Assembly (NCBI GenBank): GCA_040766655.1 | Contig: JAXGQB010000015.1 | Span: 117,206-181,205 of the forward strand | Length of the DNA stretch: 64,000 nucleotides | From: JALOOB01 sp040766655 | Lineage (GTDB): Bacteria > Chloroflexota > Anaerolineae > CG2-30-64-16 | Direction: 5' to 3' | Shown here: positions 41,612 to 50,517 of the stretch, piece after piece | Layout: each line of letters starts with the position of its first letter | How positions within the stretch are numbered: the stretch's first letter is position 1 | Notes under the pieces: model-generated | The model's input: only the letters and a program-made list of their open reading frames with translations | What the model was told of the DNA's origin: nothing | Databases searched by the model: none | Position numbers and translations under genes: made by a program

Positions 41612-43012
41612 GTGGCGCAGATGAAGTACTACCTCCTGACCCTGGGCTGTCCCAAGAACACGGTCGACAGCGAGGGCATGGCACGGCTGATGGTCGACGC
41701 GGGCTACGGCGGCGTGTCGACGCCGGACGATGCCGACGTGTTGATCGTGAATACCTGCGGCTTCCTGGCCGCGGCGGAGGACGAATCGCTGGCCACGCTG
41801 CGCGATCTGGCGCAGGCGAAACGGCCGGGCCAGCTCCTGGTCGCGGCCGGCTGCATGGCCCAGCGCAACGGTCAGCGGATCGTGCAAGACGTGCCCGGCG
41901 TGGATGGCCTGCTCGGTACGCGGCGCTGGATGGAGGTCGTGCCGTTCATCGCGGCCCTGCGCGCGGGCCCGGCCGGCCGATCATTCGGCCGCTATGCGCT
42001 GCTGGGCGATCCGGAGCAGCCGTTCGCCGGTGCGATGCCGCGGCCGCCGGTGGTCAACGGGAGCGCGTACCTGAAGATCAGCGACGGCTGCAACGCGCCC
42101 TGCGCATTCTGCTCCATCCCCACGATCAAGGGCAAGCTGCGCAGCCGGTTGCCGGAGGCGATCGTGGCCGAGGCGGCCGCGCTGGTCGCATCCGGCGCAC
42201 AGGAGCTGATCCTGGTCGCGCAGGATACGACCGATTACGGCCGGGACGCGGGCCGGCCCGACGCGCTGCCCGACCTTATGCGTGCGATCCTGGGCGCCGC
42301 GCCCGACCTGCGCTGGCTGCGCCTGATGTACGCGTACCCGGGGCACGTGTCCGACCGCCTGATCGAGGTCATGGCGTCGGACGAGCGCATCTGTCACTAC
42401 CTCGACATCCCGCTGCAGCACGGGCACCCCGACGTGCTGCGCCGCATGTTTCGCCCCTCCAACACGGAGAAGCTCCTGGCGACGTTTGCGGCCATGCGCG
42501 CGGCCATGCCCGACATGGCCTTCCGCAGCACCTTCATCACCGGCCTGCCGGGGGAGACCGAGGAGGAGTTTGCCGGCTTGGAGGCGTTCGTCGGGGAAAT
42601 CCAGTTCGACAAGGTGGGCGTCTTCACCTTCAGTCCTGAGCCCGGCACGCCGGCCTACGACATGCCCGGCGCGGTGCCCGAGGGGGTCAGGCAGGAGCGC
42701 TACGACCGGCTGATGGCGCAGCAGCAGCGTATCTCGCTCGCGCGCAACCAGGTGCAGGTCGGGCGGACGTTGGACGTCCTGGTGGAAGGCCACGGCGAGG
42801 CTGAGGGTCTGGCGCCCGCCGGCCGTCGCGGTGGACCACGAAGGGGTCGCCGCGCGGCGCAGCCGGTGTCGATCGGCCGCAGCTACCGCGACGCGCCGGA
42901 TGTCGACGGCCTGGTGATCGTCCCCGGCCTGCTTCCGATCGGGCGGATGGCCTCCGTGCGCATCACGGGCGCAATGGAGTACGACCTGGTAGGCGAGGCG
43001 CTGGGAACCTGA
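41612..43012 (+). CDS. rimO: Ribosomal protein uS12 methylthiotransferase RimO
   Basis: A 466-aa radical-SAM enzyme that adds a methylthio group to an Asp of uS12. The N-terminal UPF0004 domain starts TLGCPKNTVDSE with three cluster Cys (GC, NTCG, AGCM). The radical-SAM motif is CNAPCAFCSIP. A C-terminal TRAM domain has a basic insertion (RRGGPRRGRR). The start is unsure: GTG41612 has GGAG at 11 nt, while TTG41603 and ATG41621 are alternatives. TLGCPKN separates it from MiaB. Confidence 0.93.
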   Translation: MAQMKYYLLTLGCPKNTVDSEGMARLMVDAGYGGVSTPDDADVLIVNTCGFLAAAEDESLATLRDLAQAKRPGQLLVAAGCMAQRNGQRIVQDVPGVDGLLGTRRWMEVVPFIAALRAGPAGRSFGRYALLGDPEQPFAGAMPRPPVVNGSAYLKISDGCNAPCAFCSIPTIKGKLRSRLPEAIVAEAAALVASGAQELILVAQDTTDYGRDAGRPDALPDLMRAILGAAPDLRWLRLMYAYPGHVSDRLIEVMASDERICHYLDIPLQHGHPDVLRRMFRPSNTEKLLATFAAMRAAMPDMAFRSTFITGLPGETEEEFAGLEAFVGEIQFDKVGVFTFSPEPGTPAYDMPGAVPEGVRQERYDRLMAQQQRISLARNQVQVGRTLDVLVEGHGEAEGLAPAGRRGGPRRGRRAAQPVSIGRSYRDAPDVDGLVIVPGLLPIGRMASVRITGAMEYDLVGEALGT

Positions 43013-43054
43013 CCCGGGGCCTGAGCGCGGAGCTTGGCCCGGCACGTCAGCGCG

Positions 43055-43516
43055 TCACCCGCGCGGCAGCGGCTTGCAGAAGGCGACGAGGCGCTCGACC
43101 TCGCTGAATCCGAGGGCCTGATGCGTTGCCTGGCTCTCGAGGTTGTCCAGCTGCGTGTCCGAAGCCAGCTCGCGGCATCCCTGCGCGGCCGACCATTCTT
43201 CGACGGCCCGGACGAGCGCGCTGCCGACCCCGCGGCGCCGATACTGCGGCGCAACATAGAGCCCCTCGAGATAGCCAACCGGGCTGGTGGTCGCACCGCT
43301 CACGTAGTCGGTGCGCAGCGAGGCCTCCGCGAAGCCGGCGGGCTCGCCCTCCTCGGTGTACGCGACGTACTGCGCGTAACGCTGCCCATCGCGCAGAAAC
43401 GCGGCCATCTCCGCAAGATGTTCCCCGCGCGTTGTATCCGGCCACAGCGCCTCGCGCATGGCCAGCCACCCCGCCTGCTCTACGGAGATGCACGGCTCGA
43501 TTTTCAGATCCAACAT
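43055..43516 (-). CDS. AAC(6')-like GNAT acetyltransferase
   Basis: A 153-aa GNAT enzyme. The layout is that of aminoglycoside 6'-N-acetyltransferases: WLAMREALWPDTTRGEHLAE, GEPAGFAEASLRTDYV, SPVGYLEGLYVAPQYRRRGV (acetyl-CoA loop), CRELASDTQLDNLESQATHQ and ALGFSEVERLVAFCK. GGGAGGG precedes ATG43516. Whether it confers resistance is unknown; no mobile element is near, so it appears chromosomal. Confidence 0.88.
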   Translation of the reverse strand: MLDLKIEPCISVEQAGWLAMREALWPDTTRGEHLAEMAAFLRDGQRYAQYVAYTEEGEPAGFAEASLRTDYVSGATTSPVGYLEGLYVAPQYRRRGVGSALVRAVEEWSAAQGCRELASDTQLDNLESQATHQALGFSEVERLVAFCKPLPRG

Positions 43517-43700
43517 GACCCTCCCTTTTCCAGGGCGCCCGGCAGGTGCGCCGGTCAACAGGCAGCATGCCACACCGCGTCGCGCGGCGCAACTGCTCCA
43601 AAGCGGCGGATTGCCGGCGATCCGCAACGGCGCGACAATGGGGGCCGAGAAGTTCGCATTAGCGACAGGCCGGCGGCCTGTCAGGTCGGAGGAAAGAAAC

Positions 43701-44471
43701 ATGAAACGTCACTTCTTCACACTGGTGCTCTGCCTGTCCGCACTCTTCGTGCTGCTGATCGGCGCCGCGCCTGCGGCCGCCCAATCCGGGGTGCCTGCGG
43801 ACTACGCTGCCCCGCGCCTCATCACGGTGACCGGCGAGGCCCAGGTCAAGGTGGCGCCGGACGAGGTCGTGCTCACGCTGGGCGTCGAGACCTCGGACCG
43901 GCAGCTGCGCCAGGCCAAAAGCCAGAACGACGAGAACGTCCGGAAGGTGATTGCCGCGGCGCGGGCGCTGGGCATCGAGGACAAGGCCATCCAGACCGAC
44001 CACATCAGCATCGAGCCCCGATATCGCAGCAGCTACGAGCAGCGCGATTTCATCGGCTACTTCGTGCGCCAGACGATCGCGGTCACGCTGACGGACGTCT
44101 CTCAATTTGAGGATCTCCTGACCGGCGTCCTGGATGCGGGCGCGAACTACGTGCATGGCATCCAGTTTCGCACCACCGAGCTGCGCAAGTACCGCGACGA
44201 GGCGCGAGCCCTGGCGATCCGCGCTGCGCGGGAGAAGGCCGCGGCGCTGGCCGGGGAACTGGATCAGGCCATCGGGAAGCCCTGGTCGATCCGCGAGGAA
44301 CAGAGCGGGTGGTCGTCCCCCTACAATGCCTGGTGGGGAGGCAGCGGCATGGCCATGACGCAGAACGTGGTCCAGGACATGGGGGGCGCAACCGCGTCTC
44401 CCGACGATTCGCTCGCCCTGGGCCAGATCAGCGTGACGGCCAGGGTCTCGGTCAGCTTCGAGCTGGAGTAG
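43701..44471 (+). CDS. SIMPL (DUF541) domain protein, exported
   Basis: A 256-aa exported protein: signal peptide (residues about 1-28, ending APAAAQS), then a SIMPL domain with ITVTGEAQVKVAPDEVVLTL and KAIQTDHISIEPRY. The role of this periplasm/cell-surface family is poorly defined; some members affect oxidative stress or assemble into cages. ATG43701 has GGAGG at 10 nt. A perfect hairpin GACAGGCC/GGCCTGTC (43664-43682) stands just before the ribosome site. Confidence 0.88.
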   Translation: MKRHFFTLVLCLSALFVLLIGAAPAAAQSGVPADYAAPRLITVTGEAQVKVAPDEVVLTLGVETSDRQLRQAKSQNDENVRKVIAAARALGIEDKAIQTDHISIEPRYRSSYEQRDFIGYFVRQTIAVTLTDVSQFEDLLTGVLDAGANYVHGIQFRTTELRKYRDEARALAIRAAREKAAALAGELDQAIGKPWSIREEQSGWSSPYNAWWGGSGMAMTQNVVQDMGGATASPDDSLALGQISVTARVSVSFELE

Positions 44472-44511
44472 GGCCGGGACCGCAACCGCGGGGCCGGCGC
44501 CCCGGAGGCGA

Positions 44512-45042
44512 TCACGCGGCCGGCGACACGTGCGTCCTGACCGCGTCGGCCAGCAGCGTCACCAACAGCTGCTGCTCGTAGGGGAACGCGTAGTGGATGG
44601 CGGCCTGCGGGTGGCGTCGGCCCGCTGCCTCGACCGCGTCGCGGATCTCCGACTCGGTGTGCTGGTTGCCGCGCAGCAGCATCGTGGGCGCCACCACGAC
44701 CTCGCGCGCACCTTCGGCCACCGCGCGGTCGATCGCCTCGCCGATCGTCGGCAGGCAGAACTCGTTGTAGCCGGGAATTACGGGGTAGCCCGTCCGCTCG
44801 GACAGCGCCTCGGCCAGGCGCTCCACCGCGACCTTATAGGGGTCGTTGTCCACCGTGCGCGGCCAGGTGGCGATTTCGTCTGCCAGCTTCCCGCGCCACC
44901 GTTGCAGGAATCCCAGGCGCCGGATCGGCCCACCACCGAACTCCAGCATCATCAGCATGCCCACGCGCATGGGGGGATAGTCGGTCGCGGGCGCACCGTG
45001 TGCGGCGAGGACGACGGCGACGCGCTCTGCAGTCTGGTTCAT
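44512..45042 (-). CDS. CbiX/SirB-like sirohydrochlorin chelatase
   Basis: A 176-aa cytosolic protein of the chelatase fold. The family segment EVVVAPTMLLRGNQHTESEI carries the metal-centre His and Glu; the N-terminal VVLAAHGAP supplies the other His. Members insert Co2+, Ni2+ or Fe2+ into sirohydrochlorin. No other cobalamin or siroheme gene is in the window, so the metal is not decided. AGGAG precedes ATG45042. Confidence 0.78.
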   Translation of the reverse strand: MNQTAERVAVVLAAHGAPATDYPPMRVGMLMMLEFGGGPIRRLGFLQRWRGKLADEIATWPRTVDNDPYKVAVERLAEALSERTGYPVIPGYNEFCLPTIGEAIDRAVAEGAREVVVAPTMLLRGNQHTESEIRDAVEAAGRRHPQAAIHYAFPYEQQLLVTLLADAVRTHVSPAA

Positions 45043-45174
45043 TTCGGGTGACTCCTGGCGTGATGCAGATTCCGGGCGCCCGCAGTTGGCATCGCGAGCC
45101 CTCTCGTAGTGCCCATCAAGCATGCCACATCGCGCAGCAACGCGCAACACCGGCGCGCGGTATTGTGCCGTTAG

Positions 45175-45203
45175 TTGCCTCGTTTCGCCCGGCGTGCTAT
45201 CCT
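45175..45203 (+). promoter_or_regulatory. MFS gene promoter
   Basis: TTGCCT (45175-45180), 17 bp, TATCCT (45198-45203). The leader to ATG45236 is about 26 nt and contains AAGGGGAG. Confidence 0.55.
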
Positions 45204-45235
45204 GTCGGACTGCAGTTCGACAAGGGGAGACTTAC

Positions 45236-46444
45236 ATGGCAATTGCGCGTGATGTGGTGGCGAAGCAGGGCGTGGCACCGGCAGATGAAGATGTGACGCG
45301 GTTCGACGGTGGCCGGGTCGGCACCATCGCGGCCAGCCACGGGATCCACGACAGCTACACGGCCTTTCTGGCGCCGATGCTCATCGTGTTCAAGGAGACG
45401 ATGGGCCTTTCGAACACGCAGGCCGGTCTGCTGTCGGTCTTCATGCAGGAGGCCTCGCTCCTTCAGCCGGTCATCGGCGGCGTGGCCGACCGTTTCGCGG
45501 CGCGCTACTTCGTCATCCTCGCGCCTGCCATCACGGCCATCGCCATGAGCCTCCTCGGCGTTGCGAACGGCTACGTGGCGCTCGCCGTGCTCCTCACCGT
45601 CGCCGGCCTCAGCTCGGCCTGTCTCCATGCGGTGGGGCCGGTCATGGCGGGCAATGTGTCGGGCAAGAAGCTGGGCCTGGGCATGAGTATCTGGATGGTG
45701 GGGGGCGAGGCGGGGCGCTTCATCGGTCCGCTGGTCATCGGCGCGTTCATCCCGTTCGCCGGCCGGGAGAACATGCCCTGGCTGATGCTGGGCGGCCTGC
45801 TGACCTCTGCCGTCCTGTTTTTCGCGCTGCCGGCCGACCGGCGCAGTGCGCAGGGCCTGGCGCGCCGGGGTACATCGCTGCGCGAAGAACTGCGCGGCAA
45901 GGAACAGATGCTGCTGCCGCTCATCGGCATCATGGTCGTCCACGTGATCGTGAGCGCGTCCCTGGTCACCTACTTGCCGGTATTGCTCTACGACGCGGGT
46001 GAGAGCTTCTGGTTGGCGAGCGTGTCGCTGTCGGTGCTGCAGCTGGCCGGGGTCGTGGGCGCGTTCTTCGGGGGCACCCTCAGCGACCGCCTGGGGCGGC
46101 GGCTGATGATCTTCATCGCCATCTTCCCTGCGTCCATCCTGATGTTCGTCTTCCTCGCGGTGACCGGCTGGATGCGCTTCCCGCTGCTCGTGCTGCTGGG
46201 GCTGACCTCGCTCTCGATCACGCCGGTCATCATGGCGCTGGTGCAGGAGAGTTTCCCCAACAATCGCACGCTGGCAAACGGCCTCTACATGGCGCTGAGT
46301 TTCGTGTTCCGGTCCATCGTGGTGGTGCTGGTGGGCTGGATGGGCGACACCTGGGGCCTGCGCACCGCGTTCACCGTGGCCGCGATCGTGCCGCTCCTGG
46401 CGCTGCCGCTGCTGAAGTGGCTGCCCGGCCGCAAGGCAGCCTGA
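45236..46444 (+). CDS. MFS transporter, fosmidomycin-resistance-like
   Basis: A 402-aa membrane protein with twelve predicted helices after a 20-residue cytoplasmic start. HGIHDSYTAFLAPMLIVFKE and the later FGGTLSDRLGRRLMI fit the Fsr-like branch of the major facilitator superfamily. Transport of fosmidomycin is known for E. coli Fsr, but the substrate here is not shown. AAGGGGAG fixes the start at 45236. It is convergent with the APC-Usp fusion gene. Confidence 0.86.
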   Translation: MAIARDVVAKQGVAPADEDVTRFDGGRVGTIAASHGIHDSYTAFLAPMLIVFKETMGLSNTQAGLLSVFMQEASLLQPVIGGVADRFAARYFVILAPAITAIAMSLLGVANGYVALAVLLTVAGLSSACLHAVGPVMAGNVSGKKLGLGMSIWMVGGEAGRFIGPLVIGAFIPFAGRENMPWLMLGGLLTSAVLFFALPADRRSAQGLARRGTSLREELRGKEQMLLPLIGIMVVHVIVSASLVTYLPVLLYDAGESFWLASVSLSVLQLAGVVGAFFGGTLSDRLGRRLMIFIAIFPASILMFVFLAVTGWMRFPLLVLLGLTSLSITPVIMALVQESFPNNRTLANGLYMALSFVFRSIVVVLVGWMGDTWGLRTAFTVAAIVPLLALPLLKWLPGRKAA

Positions 46445-46485
46445 GGCGGGCCGGGGAGAATGATCGCCCGCCGAGCCGGCCTCCT

Positions 46486-48867
46486 TCATCGCTGCTCGGT
46501 AAGTTCTCTGATGATGGGTAGGATGAACACCGGGCTGTCGCTCAGCTGGACGACCTGCTGCGCGACGCTGCCCATGAAGAGCAGGTCCAGCCCGCCGCGT
46601 CCCTGCGAGGCAATCATGATCAGATCCACGCCCTCGCGCTTGCCCACGTCGACGATCGTGCGTGCCGGATAAGAGCCGGTCACGACCGTGCGCACCGTCA
46701 CATCATCGGCGCGCAGGCTCTCGGCAACCGACTCCAGGTACGTTCGCATCTTCACTTCTGCCTGCTTGCGGATGGCGTTGACGACGGCCGCCGGCGCGCG
46801 GTATTTCTCGCTTTCCGGCACCGCCGGCACACAGATCAACATCAACTCGCAGTCGAATTCCTGCGCGAGCAGGCGCGCGTAGGGGAGAAGCTGCTCGGCA
46901 AAGGCCGAGCCATCCAGGCCGACCAGGATCCGGCCGAGATGGGGCGCTTCGGCCGGGCCTGTCTCCCACACCTGCACGAGCAGGATGGGAATGTCCAGCA
47001 GGTGTACGAGCTTGCTTGACAACCCCTCCCGCAGCCAGTTCTTCTCTCCCGAGCGCCCGCGCGTCGTGAGGACGATCAGGTCGATGCCCTTTTCGAGCAC
47101 GATCTCGTGGGTTGCCTCGGCCGGCGAATTCGTGCGCACGGCGCTGCTGACCCTGATGCCGGCTGCATGGAGTTTCTCCGCCACCCCGCTGAGGTACGCT
47201 TCGGCTTGTGCCTGTTCGTCGCTGCCCGCCTGGTAATTGCTGGAGGCCGAGAGCAGGGTCAGGTGTGCGCCTGTGGTCTCGCAGATGAACTGGGCCATGG
47301 GGATCGCCTGGGCCGCATAGGGTGAGCCATCCAGCAAAGTCAGGACGCGGCTGATCTTGGCGTGGCCTTTCAGCCGGGGATAGGTGCGGGCCGGCTCGGG
47401 CGCCCAACCGATCTTGAGCTGCACCTGTTCGCCGTTCTCAGCGTCCCCGCCCGCTGCCTGGCCGAAGCCGAAGCCGGCCAGCAGGCTGGCATTGATCTGG
47501 CCGAGGTAGTCCATCTCGGGCGAAGGCGCGCCGATGCGCTTGCGGAAGTAAGTGAACGCGAAGTAGAGGATGGGCACCAGGATGAAATAGGCCCAAGCGC
47601 CTTCCAGGAAGCGCTCTTCGAAGATGATCAGGGTGGCGGCCGTGGTCAACAGGGCTGCGATCACGGTGCCTGCGGTCAGGGCGGCCTGGTGAAGTGAGAA
47701 CCGGCCGGACATCTCGCGCACCAGGCGTTGGGTGACGGCCCAGCCGGTCATGCTCAGAAGGATGAACACCCCGGCCGCGTACAGCGCCAGGTAGGTTCCC
47801 TCGTGCGTGCCGAAGAGCAGGAAGCACACGCCGACGATCCCCACCTCGAGCCAGACCGGCTTGTCCGCAACATCGTAGCGGTTCAGTGCGCCGAGGGCCG
47901 GGGGAATGTAGTGGCGCTCCTTGAGCCCCAGGGCCAGGTTTTGCAGGCCCTGCGCGCTGGCTGCACACGCCGACATCAGGACCAGGATGCCCACCAGAGA
48001 GCCCAGGTAGGGCAGAGGCGGGGGGAGCAGCCGGTCCATCGTCTGGGTGAAGACCGACACGTGGGGGTTCCCAGGATCGGACAGGGAGAAGATGGCCGGG
48101 CCAACGATCAGCATGGTCGCGGCCGTGGTGCTCATGATGATGAGCAGGCTGCGAAACGCCTTGCGGCTCTTCTGGCCCGGCGTGCCTTCGAACGCGGCCA
48201 CCAGGTTCGCAAACACCTCGATGCCGGTCATCACCGCCAGGATGCGGACGTAGCCGCCGACGGTGAAGTGGAGGTTGGGCGGCCTGAATGCGTCGAGGGA
48301 CAGCACCGGCAGGTGCAGGCCGGTCCTGAACAGCGTGGTCAGGATCATCGCCCATAGGAGGATCAGCACGCCCGCAGTGGCCGGGCCGAAGGTGCGGGCT
48401 GCCATCCTGGGCCCGCGGTTCACCAGCCAGCCGGTCAGGAGGCTGAGCCCGATGGCGACCACGGTGCGATAGGGCAAGACGAGAAGCTGGCCATTGAGGA
48501 TCGGAAAGCGGTCGGCGATAAAGGTGACCATCGCGGCCATGCTGACGAGGAAGGTCAGGGTGTACTCGATGAACGTGATGGCCGCGTTGACTTTGACCGC
48601 CCACCCGCCGAACTCCTCCTCGCTCAGGCCGCTGCCGCCGGAGCCGTCGGTGACCCACTGCATGACCAGCCGGTACATGGCAGAGACGACGGCGATCGTC
48701 AGGACGGCCAGCCAGACTGAGCCGCCGAAGACGACCCGGGCCGCGCCGGACGCCATGATCAGCGTCAAGAAGGGCCCGAAGACGTACAGGGGCGAGGTGG
48801 CGGGATCGCCTCCGCCGGCCAACGCACCTTCAAGCGAGTTCCTGAGTTTGTGTGAAACGCGTGCCAT
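46486..48867 (-). CDS. APC-family permease fused to two UspA domains
   Basis: A 793-aa protein. The first 460 residues or so form an amino-acid/polyamine/cation permease with about twelve helices. After a linker, two universal stress protein domains follow: Usp1 (about 510-640; ISRVLTLLDGSPYAAQAIP) and Usp2 (about 650-790; ILVGLDGSAFAEQLLP). Usp2 keeps an ATP-binding loop (SQGRGGLDLLFMGS); the Usp1 loop (TRGRSGEKNW) is degenerate. The Usp pair probably senses nucleotide or stress and gates transport, as an inference. Substrate unknown. Confidence 0.88.
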   Translation of the reverse strand: MARVSHKLRNSLEGALAGGGDPATSPLYVFGPFLTLIMASGAARVVFGGSVWLAVLTIAVVSAMYRLVMQWVTDGSGGSGLSEEEFGGWAVKVNAAITFIEYTLTFLVSMAAMVTFIADRFPILNGQLLVLPYRTVVAIGLSLLTGWLVNRGPRMAARTFGPATAGVLILLWAMILTTLFRTGLHLPVLSLDAFRPPNLHFTVGGYVRILAVMTGIEVFANLVAAFEGTPGQKSRKAFRSLLIIMSTTAATMLIVGPAIFSLSDPGNPHVSVFTQTMDRLLPPPLPYLGSLVGILVLMSACAASAQGLQNLALGLKERHYIPPALGALNRYDVADKPVWLEVGIVGVCFLLFGTHEGTYLALYAAGVFILLSMTGWAVTQRLVREMSGRFSLHQAALTAGTVIAALLTTAATLIIFEERFLEGAWAYFILVPILYFAFTYFRKRIGAPSPEMDYLGQINASLLAGFGFGQAAGGDAENGEQVQLKIGWAPEPARTYPRLKGHAKISRVLTLLDGSPYAAQAIPMAQFICETTGAHLTLLSASSNYQAGSDEQAQAEAYLSGVAEKLHAAGIRVSSAVRTNSPAEATHEIVLEKGIDLIVLTTRGRSGEKNWLREGLSSKLVHLLDIPILLVQVWETGPAEAPHLGRILVGLDGSAFAEQLLPYARLLAQEFDCELMLICVPAVPESEKYRAPAAVVNAIRKQAEVKMRTYLESVAESLRADDVTVRTVVTGSYPARTIVDVGKREGVDLIMIASQGRGGLDLLFMGSVAQQVVQLSDSPVFILPIIRELTEQR

Positions 48868-49107
48868 AGATATCCGTTCCTGAGCGCGCGGGTGACAGCT
48901 TGTCCTGGCGGTATGCTTCAGCGGTGAAGAATGCCGGGGTCGGAGTCCTGATGTCAGGGTTCGAACGGGTGGCGCTGCGCGGGGCAGGGCGGTCGAGGGA
49001 CCGGCGGCGAGCGCGACGACGGGTCAAGTATATCCTGCCTCCGGTCAGGGACAAAAACCAATTATTTGGGTGCCGATCAATCCTCCAGGTCATCTTTCCA
49101 CGATCTG

Positions 49108-49116
49108 TGCTATAAT
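49108..49116 (+). promoter_or_regulatory. Extended -10 promoter of the hicAB remnant
   Basis: TGC-TATAAT (49108-49116) is an extended -10 with a perfect hexamer, 46 bp before the hicA ATG. The rest of the 295-bp gap from 48868 holds nothing recognisable. Confidence 0.55.
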
Positions 49117-49162
49117 GGGAAGGTAAGCGCCCGCTGGTCTTCAGCGATTGAGGCGAACCGGC

Positions 49163-49269
49163 ATGAAGATCCGTGATGTGATCAAGATGATAGAAGCCAA
49201 CCAGGCACACTCAGTAGCGTCCTGAAGCAGGCTCAGCTTGCTAAGGGACAGGCAGAATCAGGTGAGTGA
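49163..49269 (+). pseudogene. hicA: hicA toxin remnant with internal deletion
   Basis: The frame from ATG49163 reads MKIRDVIKMIEAN, the start of a HicA mRNA interferase, then runs into a stop. In the next frame, from 49207, comes TLSSVLKQAQLAKGQ, the usual HicA C-terminus, ending at TGA 49269 just before hicB. The middle, which carries the catalytic His and the double-stranded RNA-binding-like core, is missing. HicA is normally about 60-80 residues; only 107 nt remain. Confidence 0.8.
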
Positions 49270-49271
49270 AC

Positions 49272-49487
49272 ATGCATCGCTTCTTGATTGTGATCGAAAA
49301 AGCGGACGGAAATTACTCAGCGTATTCACCCGATTTGCCGGGTTGTGTCGCGACGGGCAAGACCCGTGATGAAGTGGCGCGTCATATGCACGAAGCCATT
49401 GAGATGCACGTACGGGGGTTGCTCGAAGACAAGCTACCGGTACCCCAGTCGCGGTCCTACGCGGAATACATAGCCATTCCCGCATGA
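49272..49487 (+). CDS. hicB: HicB-family antitoxin
   Basis: A 71-aa protein with the HicB fold: HRFLIVIEKADGNYSAYSPD, then LPGCVATGKTRDEVARHMHE and EMHVRGLLEDKLPVPQ. HicB binds and blocks the HicA RNase and often represses its own operon. No C-terminal DNA-binding domain is present in this short form. It starts 3 bp after the hicA remnant, with GGTGAG as ribosome site. Since the toxin is broken, it is an orphan antitoxin. Confidence 0.88.
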   Translation: MHRFLIVIEKADGNYSAYSPDLPGCVATGKTRDEVARHMHEAIEMHVRGLLEDKLPVPQSRSYAEYIAIPA

Positions 49488-49557
49488 GAAGGCGAGTTGC
49501 CGTCCCACGCCCCGCTGATCCGCCATCCGCGCTCCCGCGCGCCGTCCAGGATCTGAT

Positions 49558-50517
49558 TCATCTCAGGTAGTCGAGATACCGGTTCACGACCCTGAAGCCG
49601 ACCGATTCATACAGGGCACGGGCGGGCGCGTTGTTCACCCCCGTCGAGACGGATACGCGGTCCATGCCCGCGGCGCGCATGCGGTGCATGCACTCCAACA
49701 GCACCGCGCGGGTCAGGCCCTGGCGGCGATAAGCGGGCAGCGCGCCGACCGGGCCGAAATCGCCGATCCGGTTGAGCGGGTCGAGCCAGCCGTTCACGTA
49801 CGCGGCCGTGACCCCATCGGGCGTGACTGCGATCACGTCGAGCTCCTGGCGGTAGCCCGGTAGCCGCATCAGCGCGGCATAATCGTCGCTGCTGACGTTG
49901 CCGACGGTCCACGGCTGCCAAACGACGTGCTGGGCGGCCGCGCGAGCAGCAATGTCACCCGGCTCGTCGCGCACGCTGCGCACCTGGCAGCCGGGGGGCG
50001 CAAGGGGGGCCGGAATCGGTTCGTCCAGCCCGCGCAGCATGTTGACCTCTGCGAACTCTCCGCTGTACCGGAAACCGTGCGCTTCCAGGAACCTGATGCG
50101 GCGGGCGTCGTCCTGCCGCGCGCCCGAGGCCAGGGGCCCGTCCCAACGTCCCGGCTCGCGTTGGCGGAGCACGGCGAGCCGCGCCTCCGTCCAGTCCAGC
50201 GCCTCGTCTTCGACGCCCGACCACGCGTGTTCCGGCGCTACCTGGCAATCGAAGGACGGATCTTCGCCCAGGATCGCGTAACCCACCAGCCGGCCGGACT
50301 CGTCGTGCCAGAGTCGGATCGCCTCCCGCGGATCCTGGTGGCACGCCACCATGAAGAACCACCACATCAGGTCGCCGACGTGCGGATAGCGCCAGTCATC
50401 TGTGGCCGCGCGGCCGGTCATCAACAGATCGAGCATCGCCAGCAGATCCTGCTCGGACTCGTAATTCCGGGATGTCCACATCGCTCGTCTAGCCGCCTTT
50501 CGTGTTGCCGCCGTCAC
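49558..50517 (-). CDS. GNAT acetyltransferase, two-domain
   Basis: A 319-aa protein with two GNAT-like halves. The C-terminal half carries the acetyl-CoA loop GALPAYRRQGLTRAVLLECM (about residues 258-277) and the ending TGVNNAPARALYESVGFRVV. The N-terminal half (about 13-160) is degenerate and lacks a clear acetyl-CoA loop, ending in FLEAHGFRYSGEF. Substrate unknown. ATG50481 (MWTSRNYESE) is a possible shorter start. Confidence 0.82.
   Translation of the reverse strand: MTAATRKAARRAMWTSRNYESEQDLLAMLDLLMTGRAATDDWRYPHVGDLMWWFFMVACHQDPREAIRLWHDESGRLVGYAILGEDPSFDCQVAPEHAWSGVEDEALDWTEARLAVLRQREPGRWDGPLASGARQDDARRIRFLEAHGFRYSGEFAEVNMLRGLDEPIPAPLAPPGCQVRSVRDEPGDIAARAAAQHVVWQPWTVGNVSSDDYAALMRLPGYRQELDVIAVTPDGVTAAYVNGWLDPLNRIGDFGPVGALPAYRRQGLTRAVLLECMHRMRAAGMDRVSVSTGVNNAPARALYESVGFRVVNRYLDYLR

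Noticed and set aside
48950..48975. GGTTCGAAC, resembling a tRNA T-loop
   Set aside because: No acceptor stem, D-arm or anticodon arm of tRNA size could be built around it.
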